From: Angiostrongylus vasorum
Taxonomy: Eukaryota > Nematoda > Chromadorea > Rhabditida > Metastrongylidae
NCBI GenBank assembly: GCA_018806985.1
Contig: JADANN010000018.1
Coordinates: 1,706,501-1,770,500 of the forward strand
DNA length: 64,000 nucleotides
Direction of reading: 5' to 3'
Every line of letters starts with the position of its first letter. Position 1 is the stretch's first letter. The translations under genes and the position numbers were made by a program. Of this stretch, positions 35,901 through 41,888 are shown one piece after another. The notes below the pieces were generated by a model. The model did not search any database. It was not told where the DNA came from and saw only the letters and a list, made by a program, of their open reading frames with translations.

Positions 35901-36614
35901 CTGCATTCCGTTAACCCTAACCGTCTTATCGTGAAACGTTTTTTTTTCAAGAATATTTTAGCGTCAACGTAAAATAGCAGTGGTGTTGGTCAAGAAAATT
36001 TTCTTCTTATCCTTCAGCTTCAAATTTCTTAAAAAGTTGAGGAGTCGCTTGCAAACTTTAAAGTAGTTTAGATAAAATAACACTCTCCCTCAAGTTCGAA
36101 TTTCATGGAAAGTGGAAAAAGAAGAAAGTAGGGAAAAATGAGAGAAAAGCGACAGTTGAACAAAAAAAGGAGTAGTCAAAGGTTACTACGGGAAAAAAAA
36201 TTCCCACGAAAATCCATGATTACAGAATAGGAAAGATTAACTTGAGAAACGTCGTTCTGTGATATTCATCATTAATCACTTATAACGCAGGCAGAGTAAA
36301 AAGCAGTAATAAAAGGAAAAAGATGCATCATTTCAAAGTAGGATCGAGTTCGTATATAACAAGTTCCGACGCTGCTATCCATGGATTTTGCAGACTTCTG
36401 TTAACCAAAATGACGAGAAAAAAGAGGAAAACACGAAAAAAAATGATGCGATGATAACCTGTTTCCACTCGTCCCTCTTCTTCTTTTTCTTCTTCTTCTT
36501 CACTGACTCATCGACAGCCTCCTCTTCGCGTTCTTCGTCGTCATCACATTCCTGACGGTCAAGGTACAGATTGAGACGTTCGGCACTGAAAAATTGTTCC
36601 AATTGTCCTGTGAA
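8905..36614 (-). CDS. Two-pore-domain (K2P/TWK) potassium channel, 14 exons
   Basis: K2P channels carry background potassium current through the plasma membrane; each subunit has four membrane helices and two pore loops, and dimers form the channel. Read on the - strand, the exons give an acidic then Lys-rich N-terminus, M1, an extracellular cap with two N-glycosylation sequons, pore 1 (TAITTIG/GYGHIVP), M2, a Cys/Arg-rich loop, M3, pore 2 (TVTTIG/FGDIVP), M4 (YIILGLIITTMCI), and a long tail with EYLLDCLINGRQPDLNW. Nearly all junctions have GT/AG borders and matching phases. The gene spans at least 28 kb for over 500 codons, typical of nematode TWK genes in parasites. The start codon and final stop are not certain. 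The specific paralogue is not named. A PLE sits between the M2 and basic-loop exons. Confidence 0.93.
8991..10168. other. K2P intron
   Basis: Overlapping open frames on opposite strands (9574-9900 and 9669-10,040) show no domain and cannot both be real. No repeat family is recognised. Confidence 0.5.
10169..10347 (-). CDS. K2P exon: conserved tail with EYLLDCLINGRQPDLNW
   Basis: It encodes EYLLDCLINGRQPDLNWITG, RPYVPPDIYYFKWIEHPRT and LSFASDRVLASMESLDL, leaving in phase 2 (donor GTATAG). The acceptor ATTTCAG is duplicated 30 bp upstream, see findings. The strong sequence character indicates a functionally constrained cytosolic domain. Confidence 0.88.
10345..10403. repeat. 30-bp tandem duplication over a splice acceptor
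   Basis: The unit beginning TTCCTGAAATAGAACC occurs at 10,345 and again at 10,375, nearly identical. On the - strand it duplicates the ATTTCAG acceptor of the K2P tail exon. Thirty bases keep the frame. Confidence 0.9.
10521..10850 (+). repeat. SINE-B copy with A and B boxes
   Basis: The tRNA-like head has A box TAGCGCAGTGG (10,530-10,540) and a B-box-like GGATCAATCC (10,566-10,575). The body runs to the CATCCCTCAGGGATTGGTCA block and a GCTTTATG end. It is full length. Confidence 0.75.
11155..11362 (+). repeat. SINE-A copy
   Basis: Nearly the same sequence as the 3689 copy, from the CACCTATAGGTTAAAACAG head through GGTGAACACGTCAGATCC and GGTTCAATCC to the CCATGAAAAAGTAGAC end. The closeness suggests both are fairly young. 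Confidence 0.8.
11363..13723. other. K2P intron with an old coding-like fragment
   Basis: The - strand at 13,421-13,669 is open for 82 codons (MATDIDFFEQLTNQIGRLPL onward, then WRSLWREDSAFYNV). It has protein-like composition but no domain I recognise and no clear splice context. It may be a transposon relic. The rest shows nothing. Confidence 0.35.
13724..13822 (-). CDS. K2P exon: conserved cytoplasmic tail
   Basis: It has 33 codons in phase 0/0: VVHLGEVFGYVAFLQKNYG then LTPEQLNKLAQLPE. The donor GTATGA contains an in-frame TGA, so an unspliced reading would stop here after one extra Val. The next exon continues the tail, so splicing is preferred. Confidence 0.85.
13940..14210 (+). repeat. 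Dispersed repeat R1, copy 2 (internally deleted)
   Basis: It starts TGGATGGCCCGTCTTCACTG and ends GTAAACCGTTGGGAGG. Relative to the copy at 32,563 it lacks about 100 bp between GGTTGTGCAGAC and the CAGTCGCCGCCCTTG block. Confidence 0.75.
14414..14496 (-). CDS. K2P exon: post-M4 tail
   Basis: It encodes DLVGSEYIRDIHFYGRSLGR and SFMTIGGK, continuing directly from M4 through a split Asp codon. The acceptor is TTTAAG rather than CAG. The donor is GTACGA. Confidence 0.88.
14497..16710. other. K2P intron
   Basis: Apart from the candidate alternative exon at 15,851-16,056 and a short GA run near 16,141, I see no repeats or RNA genes. Confidence 0.5.
15851..16056 (-). CDS. Candidate alternative 3'-terminal exon of the K2P gene
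   Basis: The frame is open for 67 codons to a TAA. It is preceded by GAATCCAG and lies in the intron just after M4. The phase matches the M4 exon (phase 1 into TG). The residues include IKSSGGGSQSERYGDFPPC and end ERDHFLLQVW. Used after M4, it would replace the conserved tail. No family match is known, and a GTGTGG donor before the stop is also possible. Confidence 0.3.
16711..16803 (-). CDS. K2P exon: GFGD filter and M4
   Basis: It encodes FGDIVPLNVDFFPATLAY and IILGLIITTMCI, with acceptor ATTTCAG and donor GTAGGT. The GFG form of the second filter and the Asp after it are standard for the family. Confidence 0.95.
17184..17392 (-). repeat. SINE-A copy
   Basis: It is inverted relative to the 3689 copy. 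TTTTTATTTACTGCC marks its 3' end and TTAATCTTTAGGTGCTATC its head. The reverse complement of the B box reads GGGATCGAACTCG here. Confidence 0.75.
18176..18271 (-). CDS. K2P exon: end of M3 and pore helix 2
   Basis: It encodes YVAGGAYFIRYWESWSFFDA and FYFCFVTVTTIG. The motif from the conserved tryptophans into TTIG is the diagnostic second pore of K2P channels. It joins the previous exon through a split Gly codon. The upstream intron is about 4.9 kb. Confidence 0.95.
18594..18850 (-). repeat. SINE-B copy
   Basis: It is inverted. Its 3' end lies at AAAAAGGATAAATC and its tRNA-like head at CCACTGCGCTACACGCAAC (reverse of GTAGCGCAGTGG). Confidence 0.75.
18851..20327. other. K2P intron with one unexplained open frame
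   Basis: The - strand is open for 183 codons (18,801-19,352), starting MNKSQFVVILYFGGNN and ending inside SINE-B. It has no recognised domain, signal or splice context. The remainder shows nothing distinctive. Confidence 0.3.
20328..20610 (-). repeat. SINE-B copy, near full length
   Basis: It is inverted. The head GTGCGGCGCAGTGGTTGGAG and the B-box-like GGAATCGATCCCC are readable on the - strand, and the AAAAGGATAAAACTC end is present. It is similar to the copies at 30,128 and 51,972. Confidence 0.78.
20611..22413. other. K2P intron with SINE-A remnant and unassigned frames
   Basis: A decayed SINE-A tail lies at about 21,190-21,275. An open + frame at 21,449-21,676 (including NNFYNTTTSYGDIPTIAKN) and a - frame at 21,807-22,061 (RLERGEIDFHHDICRMLD) look protein-like, but I cannot assign them. 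Both could be transposon relics. Confidence 0.3.
22414..22607 (-). CDS. Candidate alternative exon with a hydrophobic segment
   Basis: The frame is open for 63 codons, phase-compatible with the half-M3 exon, and contains AFYSLWLAVGALFFVMPLL before a polar end and TGA. The acceptor (GCACAAG) is poor. It could be an alternative M3, a relic, or chance. It is recorded because nothing else explains this hydrophobic frame inside the channel intron. Confidence 0.2.
23189..23332 (-). CDS. K2P exon: acidic loop and start of M3
   Basis: It encodes DISEIQTHISEHGGG, an acidic stretch, then HERRVSVVFILIVMLG (first half of M3), with donor GTAAGT in phase 1. The acceptor CGTTCAG is chosen over the upstream TTCTAG because only it keeps the frame from the previous exon. 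Confidence 0.88.
24436..24538 (-). CDS. K2P exon: M2-M3 loop continued
   Basis: It encodes MPTIELLQKQRQMYGTVMET and a polar stretch ending GTFE, with donor GTGAGC in phase 1. The acceptor TTTCAAAG is weak, but phase agrees on both sides with the neighbouring exons. Confidence 0.72.
24735..24900 (-). repeat. SINE-A copy, diverged
   Basis: It contains GCAAAACTCTGG, GGTGTCTGTGGTGGGGAACG and GCGTTCACCACCACACCGTG, which match the tRNA-like part of SINE-A in reverse orientation. Confidence 0.65.
25025..25084 (-). CDS. K2P exon: Cys/Arg-rich cytoplasmic loop
   Basis: This 60-bp exon (acceptor CTACTCTCAG, donor GTATCG) encodes CWKCIKCMCCRFRQKQRRIQ in phase 0/0. The basic, Cys-rich composition fits the M2-M3 loop. 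The M2 exon ends in phase 2, so a short intervening exon is probably missing from this reading. Confidence 0.7.
25935..26053. repeat. R1 tail fragment followed by an AAT microsatellite
   Basis: ATGAGGCGATAAACATATGG resembles the end of repeat R1 and is followed at about 25,988-26,053 by (AAT)n with a few AAC units. The poly-Leu open frame on the - strand is a by-product. Confidence 0.7.
26055..26220 (+). pseudogene. Older PLE, GIY-YIG C-terminal part (left half)
   Basis: The + strand reads KEHLVRKLKAQQNTPLGTHR, then ENFETKV and ILEAFRINSK, clearly the same domain as KEHLDGKRKLRQSTPLGTHR in the younger element. A stop and frameshifts are present. The reading resumes at 29,012 after the younger PLE insertion. 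Confidence 0.75.
26221..26232. repeat. Target-site duplication, left
   Basis: TAAATTCCAAAA here is repeated at 29,012-29,023 and brackets the younger PLE. A CAATT filler separates it from the CCCAGGATCGAC element start. Confidence 0.8.
26278..26768 (-). repeat. PLE left inverted arm
   Basis: It is the reverse complement of 28,521-29,011 with only scattered single differences and small indels (for example an extra C in ATCCCCTGC). It carries the 3' end of the endonuclease frame in reverse and a hammerhead-like core. Confidence 0.93.
26364..26401 (-). ncRNA. Hammerhead-ribozyme-like motif, PLE left arm
   Basis: Read on the - strand: GGCT, CTGAAGA, A, GGC-GATACT-GCC stem-loop, GAAA, CGTC, AGCT. 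This fits a type I hammerhead with a very short stem III (ACGT). An extra A sits between the CTGAAGA core and stem II. Confidence 0.65.
26806..27868 (+). pseudogene. PLE reverse transcriptase, frameshifted
   Basis: The first frame (open from 26,806; first Met 26,902) reads LSVSDKGGEFVVI, YLLIKTHKL, FKVRPIISCVDGP, ESFDVTALYTNV and RGLAMGQRLAPSLA. All are PLE reverse-transcriptase motifs, and the GLAMG block precedes the catalytic loop. A one-base shift near 27,660 moves to the frame with RYVDDCFVIF, the YVDD catalytic box (27,716-27,727). A second shift near 27,850 leads into YRKPSNKNILVHF. The enzyme primes cDNA synthesis at nicked target DNA. Confidence 0.92.
27869..28616 (+). pseudogene. 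PLE connector and GIY-YIG endonuclease, frameshifted
   Basis: After the reverse transcriptase come VRNMFRTATSVC and RDLARQIAISNGY, a shift near 28,140, then PPATLRRQLVRNRLYDRL, the cysteine cluster CETTNCVICPYGRDGDC, and the GIY-YIG core YLISCNNC..EYIGETGR (from 28,370). IRIKEHLDG and GTHRIQKHSG follow. The domain nicks target DNA. A final shift near 28,580 displaces the last helix (LEAFLDKCQKPYK). Confidence 0.9.
28521..29011 (+). repeat. PLE right inverted arm
   Basis: Sense-orientation partner of the left arm. It starts within the endonuclease coding region (ACGATTTTGAAGTAAAAG) and ends AAAACGACGCAT next to the right target-site copy. Confidence 0.93.
28888..28926 (+). ncRNA. Hammerhead-ribozyme-like motif, PLE right arm
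   Basis: Sense copy of the left-arm motif: CTGAAGA at 28,893-28,899, stem II GGC/GCC, GAAA, CGTC, then AGCTACTG after the expected cleavage point. The stem I 5' strand is GCT here. PLEs are known to carry such motifs. Confidence 0.65.
29012..29023. repeat. Target-site duplication, right
   Basis: TAAATTCCAAAA matches 26,221-26,232. It lies within the older PLE's endonuclease frame, so the duplicated bases are the split point of that gene. Confidence 0.8.
29024..29400 (+). pseudogene. Older PLE, endonuclease end and 3' arm (right half)
   Basis: The reading resumes as GERLVIARDLAPDLRQIFLS, parallel to PEVIRDLTPYVRINF in the younger element, and stops. The 3' region follows with a diverged hammerhead-like core (CTGAAGA at 29,313, GAAACATC at 29,332) in which stem II no longer pairs well. 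It is clearly more decayed than the insert. Confidence 0.72.
29509..29627 (-). CDS. K2P exon: GYG selectivity filter and M2
   Basis: It encodes GYGHIVPRTNAGRIA, then M2 (IIFYALFGIPLILVTIADMG) and RFFIR, with acceptor TTTTCAG and donor GTCAGC. Joined to the preceding exon there is one G too many (a run of four at 29,625-29,628 including the acceptor G), which would shift the frame. See findings. The frame inside the exon is intact. Confidence 0.92.
29785..29990 (-). repeat. SINE-C copy, partial
   Basis: CTACTGTGCGGACCCCATCA and TTCATTCGATTCGCTTC correspond to the 3' half of SINE-C in reverse. The tRNA-like head is not recognisable. Confidence 0.6.
30128..30432 (+). repeat. SINE-B copy, full length
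   Basis: The head GGCCGCAGTGGTTGGAGG, GGAATCGATCCCCGCGCCCA, the central GATAGTAGCACTGGCTCGAT and the CCTCAGGGATTGATCAACGC end are all present, finishing in TTTATCCTTTTTAT. Confidence 0.8.
30945..31060 (+). repeat. SINE-A copy, diverged
   Basis: GGCCTCAATGGTGCAATGTG, GTGGTTCGATCTGGCC (B box) and TATCTCAGCATCGCTGCGG mark the tRNA-like part and its downstream block. It is closest to the copy at 37,040. Confidence 0.6.
31748..31890 (-). CDS. K2P exon: end of cap and pore helix 1
   Basis: It encodes MDDIIRDVFIDYTRNYMTPE and the pore helix SSVFFSWTAITTIG. The donor GTACGT splits the Gly codon just before the selectivity filter, the classical intron position in K2P pores. Confidence 0.93.
31959..32101 (-). 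CDS. K2P exon: extracellular cap
   Basis: It begins YEKPFEEHLRNET right after M1 and runs to AERAQIA, with donor GTAAGT in phase 2. Two Asn-X-Thr sequons (NET, NGT) are consistent with the glycosylated extracellular cap between M1 and pore 1. Confidence 0.92.
32255..32345 (+). repeat. SINE-C 3' part
   Basis: GATACGAGGAAACGAATCGA through GTGAAGACGGGTCATA matches the last 90 bp of the copy at 5795-6132. Confidence 0.72.
32563..32940 (+). repeat. Dispersed repeat R1, copy 3
   Basis: The most complete copy: TGGCCCGTCCTCACTGGTTG start, AGATTTGCTGGCTAAGCAAT, TTGTGGATCAGAGGAAGATT, and GGTAAACCGTTGGGAGGT end. It lies in the intron between the M1 and cap exons. Confidence 0.8.
33249..33332 (-). CDS. 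K2P exon: transmembrane helix M1
   Basis: The exon is 84 bp (28 codons, phase 0/0), acceptor ATTGCAG, donor GTACGT. It encodes VLPHVGLVILSATYTLLGAA and ends IFHH. A Gly-Ala end to M1 (YTLLGAAIF) is characteristic of nematode K2P channels. Confidence 0.93.
33333..36458. other. K2P intron before M1
   Basis: A SINE-B remnant (about 34,155-34,300: ATCGGTAGGCCAT, CTCAAGGATTGATGAGG) and a block shared with 44,640 (at 35,585-35,665) are the only features recognised. A C8 run occurs near 33,760. Confidence 0.5.
35585..35665 (-). repeat. Dispersed repeat R5, copy 1
   Basis: On the - strand GATGCGCGACGAAGACGCCA and GAACAACTGTGGACCATCGA match 44,640-44,715, where the same block leads straight into a hammerhead-like core. 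Here the core has decayed (GCCTCTAAA). Confidence 0.65.
36459..36614 (-). CDS. K2P exon: cytoplasmic N-terminus
   Basis: The exon has 52 codons in phase 0/0, with acceptor TTTCTCAG and donor GTTATC. It encodes QFFSAERLNLYLDRQ, a DDDEEREEE acidic cluster, eight consecutive lysines and RDEWKQ, immediately ahead of M1. A second acceptor seven bases downstream is possible but would change phase. Confidence 0.85.
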
Positions 36615-36839
36615 CTGAGAAACCAGAGAAAAAAAATCCGTCACAGCGGCTGGGACAAGCCGCCCAGCGGCCTTGTCTGTTTTTCACTTAGTCTCACCAT
36701 TTAAACTTTGGTCGTTGACTCATTTCTCTTTTCTTGTTATTCTTACGCTTTGTTGCGGCATTTTCTACACTTCTGCCTTCCCAGTTTTTCGTTGAAATTA
36801 TCTCGACAGAATGTTAACATTTTATTTTCGGCCTACTAT

Positions 36840-36990
36840 AATTTTCCACGGCAGGCTATGATGTGAATTACAGCCACAACGATGCTGAGATATTCGCAAA
36901 ACCTGGACCGCGGGCCAGATCAAACCACGATTTCCCTTTCCGGAGGCTCACAACCACAATTTGTGCTCCTCAGATCAATCCCGCTGACGA
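36840..36990 (-). repeat. SINE-A copy
   Basis: GGCAGGCTATGATGTGAATT, GATGCTGAGATATTCGCAAA and the decayed tRNA-like part follow in reverse orientation. It pairs head to head with the next copy. Confidence 0.6.
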
Positions 36991-37039
36991 GTTATTGCTG
37001 ATTGCAGCGTTAGGTAGAAAACTAGCTTAGAGAAACGCA

Positions 37040-37157
37040 GATCAAGGGCCTCCCGTGGCGCAGTGTGCAACGCGTGAGCCTTCGGAAAAGGAAATCATGG
37101 TTCGATCTAGCCCGGTTCTAAGTTTTGCGAATATCTCAGCATCGTTGTGGTTATCTA
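37040..37157 (+). repeat. SINE-A copy
   Basis: GGGCCTCCCGTGGCGCAGTG, GGTTCGATCTAGCCC (B box) and GCGAATATCTCAGCATCGTT are present. Its A-box-like TGGCGCAGTGT and B box are well kept. Confidence 0.7.
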
Positions 37158-37638
37158 GACAGAAATAAAAGGAAATTGTGAACTAAGTTCTATGTTAAAT
37201 TGTAATGAATTACTAGATTAATGCGTTGCATAGTTTACATGACTCAATGTATCGCATAACGTAGCACTTGAATTCTTTACAAACGTCGTCAAAAATAGCT
37301 GCATCGTCCTTGGTAAACTAACTCTTTTCTGGATTCGTTGCTGTCGTTGCCATCTTGGAAGAATCTGACTCTCAAGGCAGTGAAATTTCCTGATTTCCTC
37401 AACGCACGGCGATTTCCACTATTTAAGATTTAACAGGTACTTGCGGTTTCCACAGAAAACCATGCTCAAACAGCACTCAACAAGGAAAGAAGTTGCAGCC
37501 AAATCAACACCTGACCACGAACACTTCAATGGGTGGTGGTTGTGAAGCAAGAAAACGAGCAAAGAAGTGCTATAGTTCACAACACTTATGAAGACAGCTT
37601 ATCTAGATCTCTACGCAAGTAATCTGGTATAACAGCAC

Positions 37639-37674
37639 GGCTCTGAGGAAGGCGAAATCGCGGAAACGTCAGCC
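37639..37674 (+). ncRNA. Hammerhead-ribozyme-like motif
   Basis: GGCT (37,639-37,642), CTGAGGA (37,643-37,649), stem II GCGA-AA-TCGC (37,652-37,661), GAAA (37,663-37,666), CGTC, AGCC (37,671-37,674). Stem I pairs GGCT with AGCC perfectly. One or two extra purines flank stem II, as in the PLE copies. It is followed by CA-rich ACAACACC repeats, probably a PLE remnant. Confidence 0.6.
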
Positions 37675-38075
37675 ATCCCAACAACACCAACAACAACGAC
37701 AACGGAGACCTACACCAACCTCGCATCAGCTCAGTAATATAATATAATTAATCAATCAGTAATATATAATATACTATGACGCAAGATAATTTTATGCACA
37801 GCAAAATATAAATATAATAAAATATACAAGTAATGTAAATTAACAAAATGCACTGTATTGTGATACAATGTAATTTAATACCACGTCGTCTTGTTGATTA
37901 TGGGGCAAAATGAAAACTGTTCGGAAACGATCATTGCAATCAGTTCAAATGCGATATTGGAAACCAACTTCACATGAACACCTCCCTTCATTGGGTACAT
38001 TGGGTACATCGGTTTAATAATTAATAAAACCTTCAAGACAAACTCAAACATTCGTTCACATCGATTTTTTTCATT

Positions 38076-38226
38076 CTAAAACACGATTCTCAATGCGCAG
38101 TTCTTCATTTGGGGCTTAATGGCATACTGAGTATCGACGTCGACAGTGATGAACGTGTTGGAAGCGAGATCTACACTGCAGAACTTCTCCATGCCTAATA
38201 AAGCGCGAAGACCATATCTTCGTAGT
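38076..38226 (-). CDS. Unidentified terminal coding exon
   Basis: The acceptor CTTCCACAG is followed by 49 codons and TAG: LRRYGLRALLGMEKFCSVDL, ASNTFITVDVDTQYAIKPQ, NCALRIVF. Just upstream on the same strand (about 38,330-38,540) are further protein-like stretches (DVIRQLRPLKAVCDTKKSH) broken by a stop. I cannot name the family. A decayed gene is as likely as a live one. Confidence 0.35.
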
Positions 38227-38989
38227 CTGTGGAAGAAGAATACAACATTCATTCAAACTTTTCCAACGGCAAACCTTCCCGATTTTTCGATTTGAATTAA
38301 TTATTCAAAGCAATCAGTACTCATGTTAAAACTGTGATTGTTGGAAACACCAACTCCCCCAACGTATGCTGCAAGGAATGGCTCTTTTTAGTGTCACAAA
38401 CGGCCTTCAATGGGCGCAGTTGTCTAATAACGTCCTACATGATCTTCACAGTCTCCATCGTAAGTTTACCGCTGAATGTCTTCGATATTAACACGCATTC
38501 ATTACTAGTGTACGTAGTCACAATACTTCTACAAGATGATGGCATTCGAAGATCTTGAGAAGTTTAGCAGCCTTCCTACACTCGGTCTACGCAGTGCTGC
38601 CTCATCAGGAGGTACATTAGGTTAGGTGCCTTATTTTTTTGTTTTGTTGTTTCCTTAATTTTGGCAATAAATACTTTTGACAAATTTGCCAGATCTGGAA
38701 GGTGTGCATATTAAGCCTGTCGTGCCGTTGCAGAACAGATATGAAGCTTATTTGTTGGAGGATACTTCAAACTGCTTTTCAAGCAATTTCAGTCGCTTGA
38801 ATTACAAGGTTTTTAGTTGACATGCGGGTTATAAATTGGCAAACATATAACCACATTCATTTATGTATTACGTCTTTTCGCTATGTCTAAGTGGAAATGT
38901 ATAAGATAAACACAGGTAGCGACTTCATATTTCACAAGAGCTCTGGTTTGGTTAAGATAATATTAATTTGAATAATACTTACTCACTTG

Positions 38990-39375
38990 GACACTTGATA
39001 GGCCCGCCCTCACTGGTTGTGCGGGTGTCAGCAAAATTTCCATTGTCTCGGAGTTTTGCTGGTTTAGCCATTGTGGTTCCTTGGAATCCCGAAGACAGCC
39101 TGGCCAAAGTCTGCCTCAATGGAAATTCACCACGACATCACCACGACAGCAGTCGCAGCCCTTGTAGATCAGAGGGAGATTTACGACCATGCGACTTTGC
39201 TACCAGGACGGTGGTGGATCCTGGTTTACTCTTAGCTGGGCTTCCTGATTGAAAAGCCAGACTCTTTCTCAGGTCAGGAAGCCTTGCCAGGAAGATGAAT
39301 CCTTCCGCTGTATATCGCAGCCCGACATCCAGGAACACCTCCCAGCCACGATGAGACGGCAAACCGTTAGGAGGA
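38990..39375 (+). repeat. Dispersed repeat R1, copy 4
   Basis: ATAGGCCCGCCCTCACTGGT start, TTTGCTGGTTTAGCCATTGT, and GGCAAACCGTTAGGAGG end. It has the same orientation as copies 1-3. Confidence 0.78.
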
Positions 39376-41036
39376 ATTTGAATATTGAAGATTGAATTTA
39401 CCAGATATTCACACCATTTCTCTATTTGTAGCTTACATAGCCAGCCGAATGGAGGTGAGCAATCGGCTTTCAAATCTGCATTTTCTCTCTATTGCAAACT
39501 CAATAGCACCAGATCCAACCAATAATCACTCAACTGAAGAAGCACTTGAAAAAAACTTCCATCTGAAATCCGACTAATGAGTTACTTCATCTTTTGCACA
39601 ACTGGCGATCCATATGAAACATCTTTCTCCTGTTCAACTCCGTAAGCATAATAGATTTGCATGACCAAAAACATTGACAACAAGCAATTCATAAAACGGT
39701 GTTGACTCAGTAGGCTAAAGTTGGAGTTGGTCCACTCCAAACAGACAATCAGTGGAAATCCAGCAGAAGCAACAACATGGTTTGACACTTAGCGTCTGTG
39801 GCATCATCAACGACTATGCCTATTGCCACAATCTTCGTCATCATCCTCTGATATGCTTAGAATGTTCACCGAAAATCTTTATCGTGGTTCCATCGGTTAA
39901 CTCTCAGTGAGCACTTATTGGAAAGATATGAACATCTAAACCCGAAAATCTAAATCCATGGGATGCTGCCTCAACGACTTGAAGCCTAACTCGTCAAAGC
40001 GCACGGTATGAGTTTGCATTAACTAGTGCCGGGCAGACTGCCAACCCATTTGCCACCTCGTATTATCTGAAGCCGACATGAAAACTATTCCTAGTTGTCG
40101 CGTGGAATCGTCAGATATAAAAATATTAAACAACACCGAGACATACTTACTGTACCACACAATCAAACCTTATAAAGCGCGGAAAGCAATTTGGTTGGAT
40201 AATGGAAGAGGTTTTTTTTCCACCCTGCACAAGGGATGAATGGCTTCGAAAAACATGGAAAGATATACAAAATATCAAAGGAGCAGAAAATAACATAAAA
40301 ATGCGTAGAAATTAGAGAAAAGTAGGTGGAAAACCTGAATTATACCGAGCTTGGTCACTGCGAAAAAAGCTGACTGCACGCATTGACTTCAATGCAAAAA
40401 AGGCGAGGATATTCTCGGTGTAATAATTGGGCACTGGGTTACTGCGATATAAATTTCGGCATAATTACGTATTTGTTAATAATAGGACACTTTCGTACAA
40501 AAACGGACCAAGCTAAGCTGAGGAAGGAACGCCCAAAGTCTCGTTAATAAACTATAAACTGACGACCATGATTTATTTAATGAGGAAGAAAAGGGTAATA
40601 ACAGATTCGATCCCCATTGCACGCACATGCGGTGCGGAGTTTTTCATTTTGCATCACTCGACATCACATTTTATTTGGATCCTAGCAATTTTTTTTCGAT
40701 TTGTTTCCTTACATACGTCATCCACTCAAGGTTTTCGAATTTCGCGTGTGAATTCAGTTGCTCTTTGAGGACTTTTGCTCTTCTGAGAATCTTCGAATGT
40801 TTGTCGAGTCGAGTTTTCATGGAATCCTAGAACATTCGTGCATTTCCAGGTCTCTGTCACGTTTTTTTTTACTATATGGAACTTACTGGGCAGGGCCAGG
40901 GTCGAACCGGTGCTCTGCGCACTTGTGGGTAGGGCAGTGGTAGTGGTGTGTCCAATTAATTACCACAAAGACGGCGTTATTGAGGGTTTTCAAAAGAACA
41001 CATGTTGGGAAATGTACAAGAGGTAATGGCGCTCAC
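39376..41036. other. Non-coding stretch with a SINE-C copy
   Basis: A - strand frame at 39,582-39,788 is open but has no recognisable product. SINE-C covers about 40,640-40,965. Confidence 0.45.
40640..40965 (-). repeat. SINE-C copy, old
   Basis: TTTCGATTTGTTTCCTTACA, TTCAGTTGCTCTTTGAGGAC and GTCGAGTCGAGTTTTC parallel the SINE-C body in reverse. The end GGGTCGAACCGGTGCTCTGC is its reverse B box. Confidence 0.5.
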
Positions 41037-41185
41037 AGCCAAGGCAAAGCATCCTGAATCTCCTTCAATATCATCAAAGATACTTGAACTTTCGTTGGAC
41101 TCATTGCAAACCCCCTGGCGTGAGTGTCGGCGTCTGCGAGGAGGTGGACGTTTTGTGAGAATCGGCAAATAGGATTTCGGTGGTT
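41037..41185 (-). CDS. Possible upstream N-terminal exon of the K2P gene
   Basis: The - strand frame reads RRRRHSRQGVCNESNESSSI then FDDIEGDSGCFALA and ends at a GTGAGC donor in phase 0. That is the phase needed to join the exon ending at 36,614. The acceptor is GCGGCCCAG. The composition (basic, then Ser/Asp-rich) fits a cytoplasmic N-terminus. There is no ATG in the exon, so a further 5' exon would be needed. The link rests on phase and composition only. Confidence 0.4.
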
Positions 41186-41506
41186 CTGGGCCGCATTAGC
41201 TTTATTAGCCGCACTGGCGCCGTTGCAATGCTTATGATCGCGAACGTGACTAATTATCAGTGACTCTCATTTGTGTCCGATCGTAGAATCAAGGCCACAA
41301 AGCACATATTCCCGACCTAAGACGCAGAAAAAAACCGCCTTTGTCGGCGGTGTGTGTGGCGCAGTGATTGGAGGAGCACCTCATTATACATGCGAACTTC
41401 AGTTCTATCGCACACCTTGTGCTCACCAAGCTTTCAAGCCTGTGAAGCTGGAGGACTGAAACCAGTTGCGTTTGAGAGGATAGAAACACTGACTTGATAA
41501 TGTTTA

Positions 41507-41650
41507 ACTTTTTTATGTACTGCCTATTATTATTGTTTACGACAGGATATGATGTGAAATGCAGCCACTGCGATTAGGAGATATTTGTAGGTCTTGGACT
41601 CCAGGCCAGATTCGAGCCCACGATTACGTTTTACGCAGCTCACTGTGGTT
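41507..41650 (-). repeat. SINE-A copy, diverged
   Basis: TTTTATGTACTGCCTATTAT, GACAGGATATGATGTGAAAT and GATTCGAGCCCACGATTACG are the reverse of the SINE-A end and tRNA-like part. Confidence 0.6.
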
Positions 41651-41888
41651 GTATTTAGCTGATCTGAAACATCGTTAGGCCACGCCAGCGCAGGGGATCG
41701 ACCAACGGGGAGAGCTTTATTCTTAGTACTTTACCTTCGGCGGCACGGTTCAATGGTATCGCGAATGCGGAGTAGGCAAAATCCTGCCGGATTGCGATTA
41801 AGACAGCGATCTCAACTCAGCCTCACCACAGCTTCTCATTGACTGCTGCCACATAATTAGCAGCTAGGTTGACAATCAAGCCCTTATC

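Noticed and set aside
38076..38560. Calling this a mismatch-repair (MutS-type) gene
   Set aside because: A vague resemblance came to mind, but no diagnostic motif (Walker A/B or clamp) is visible in the window.
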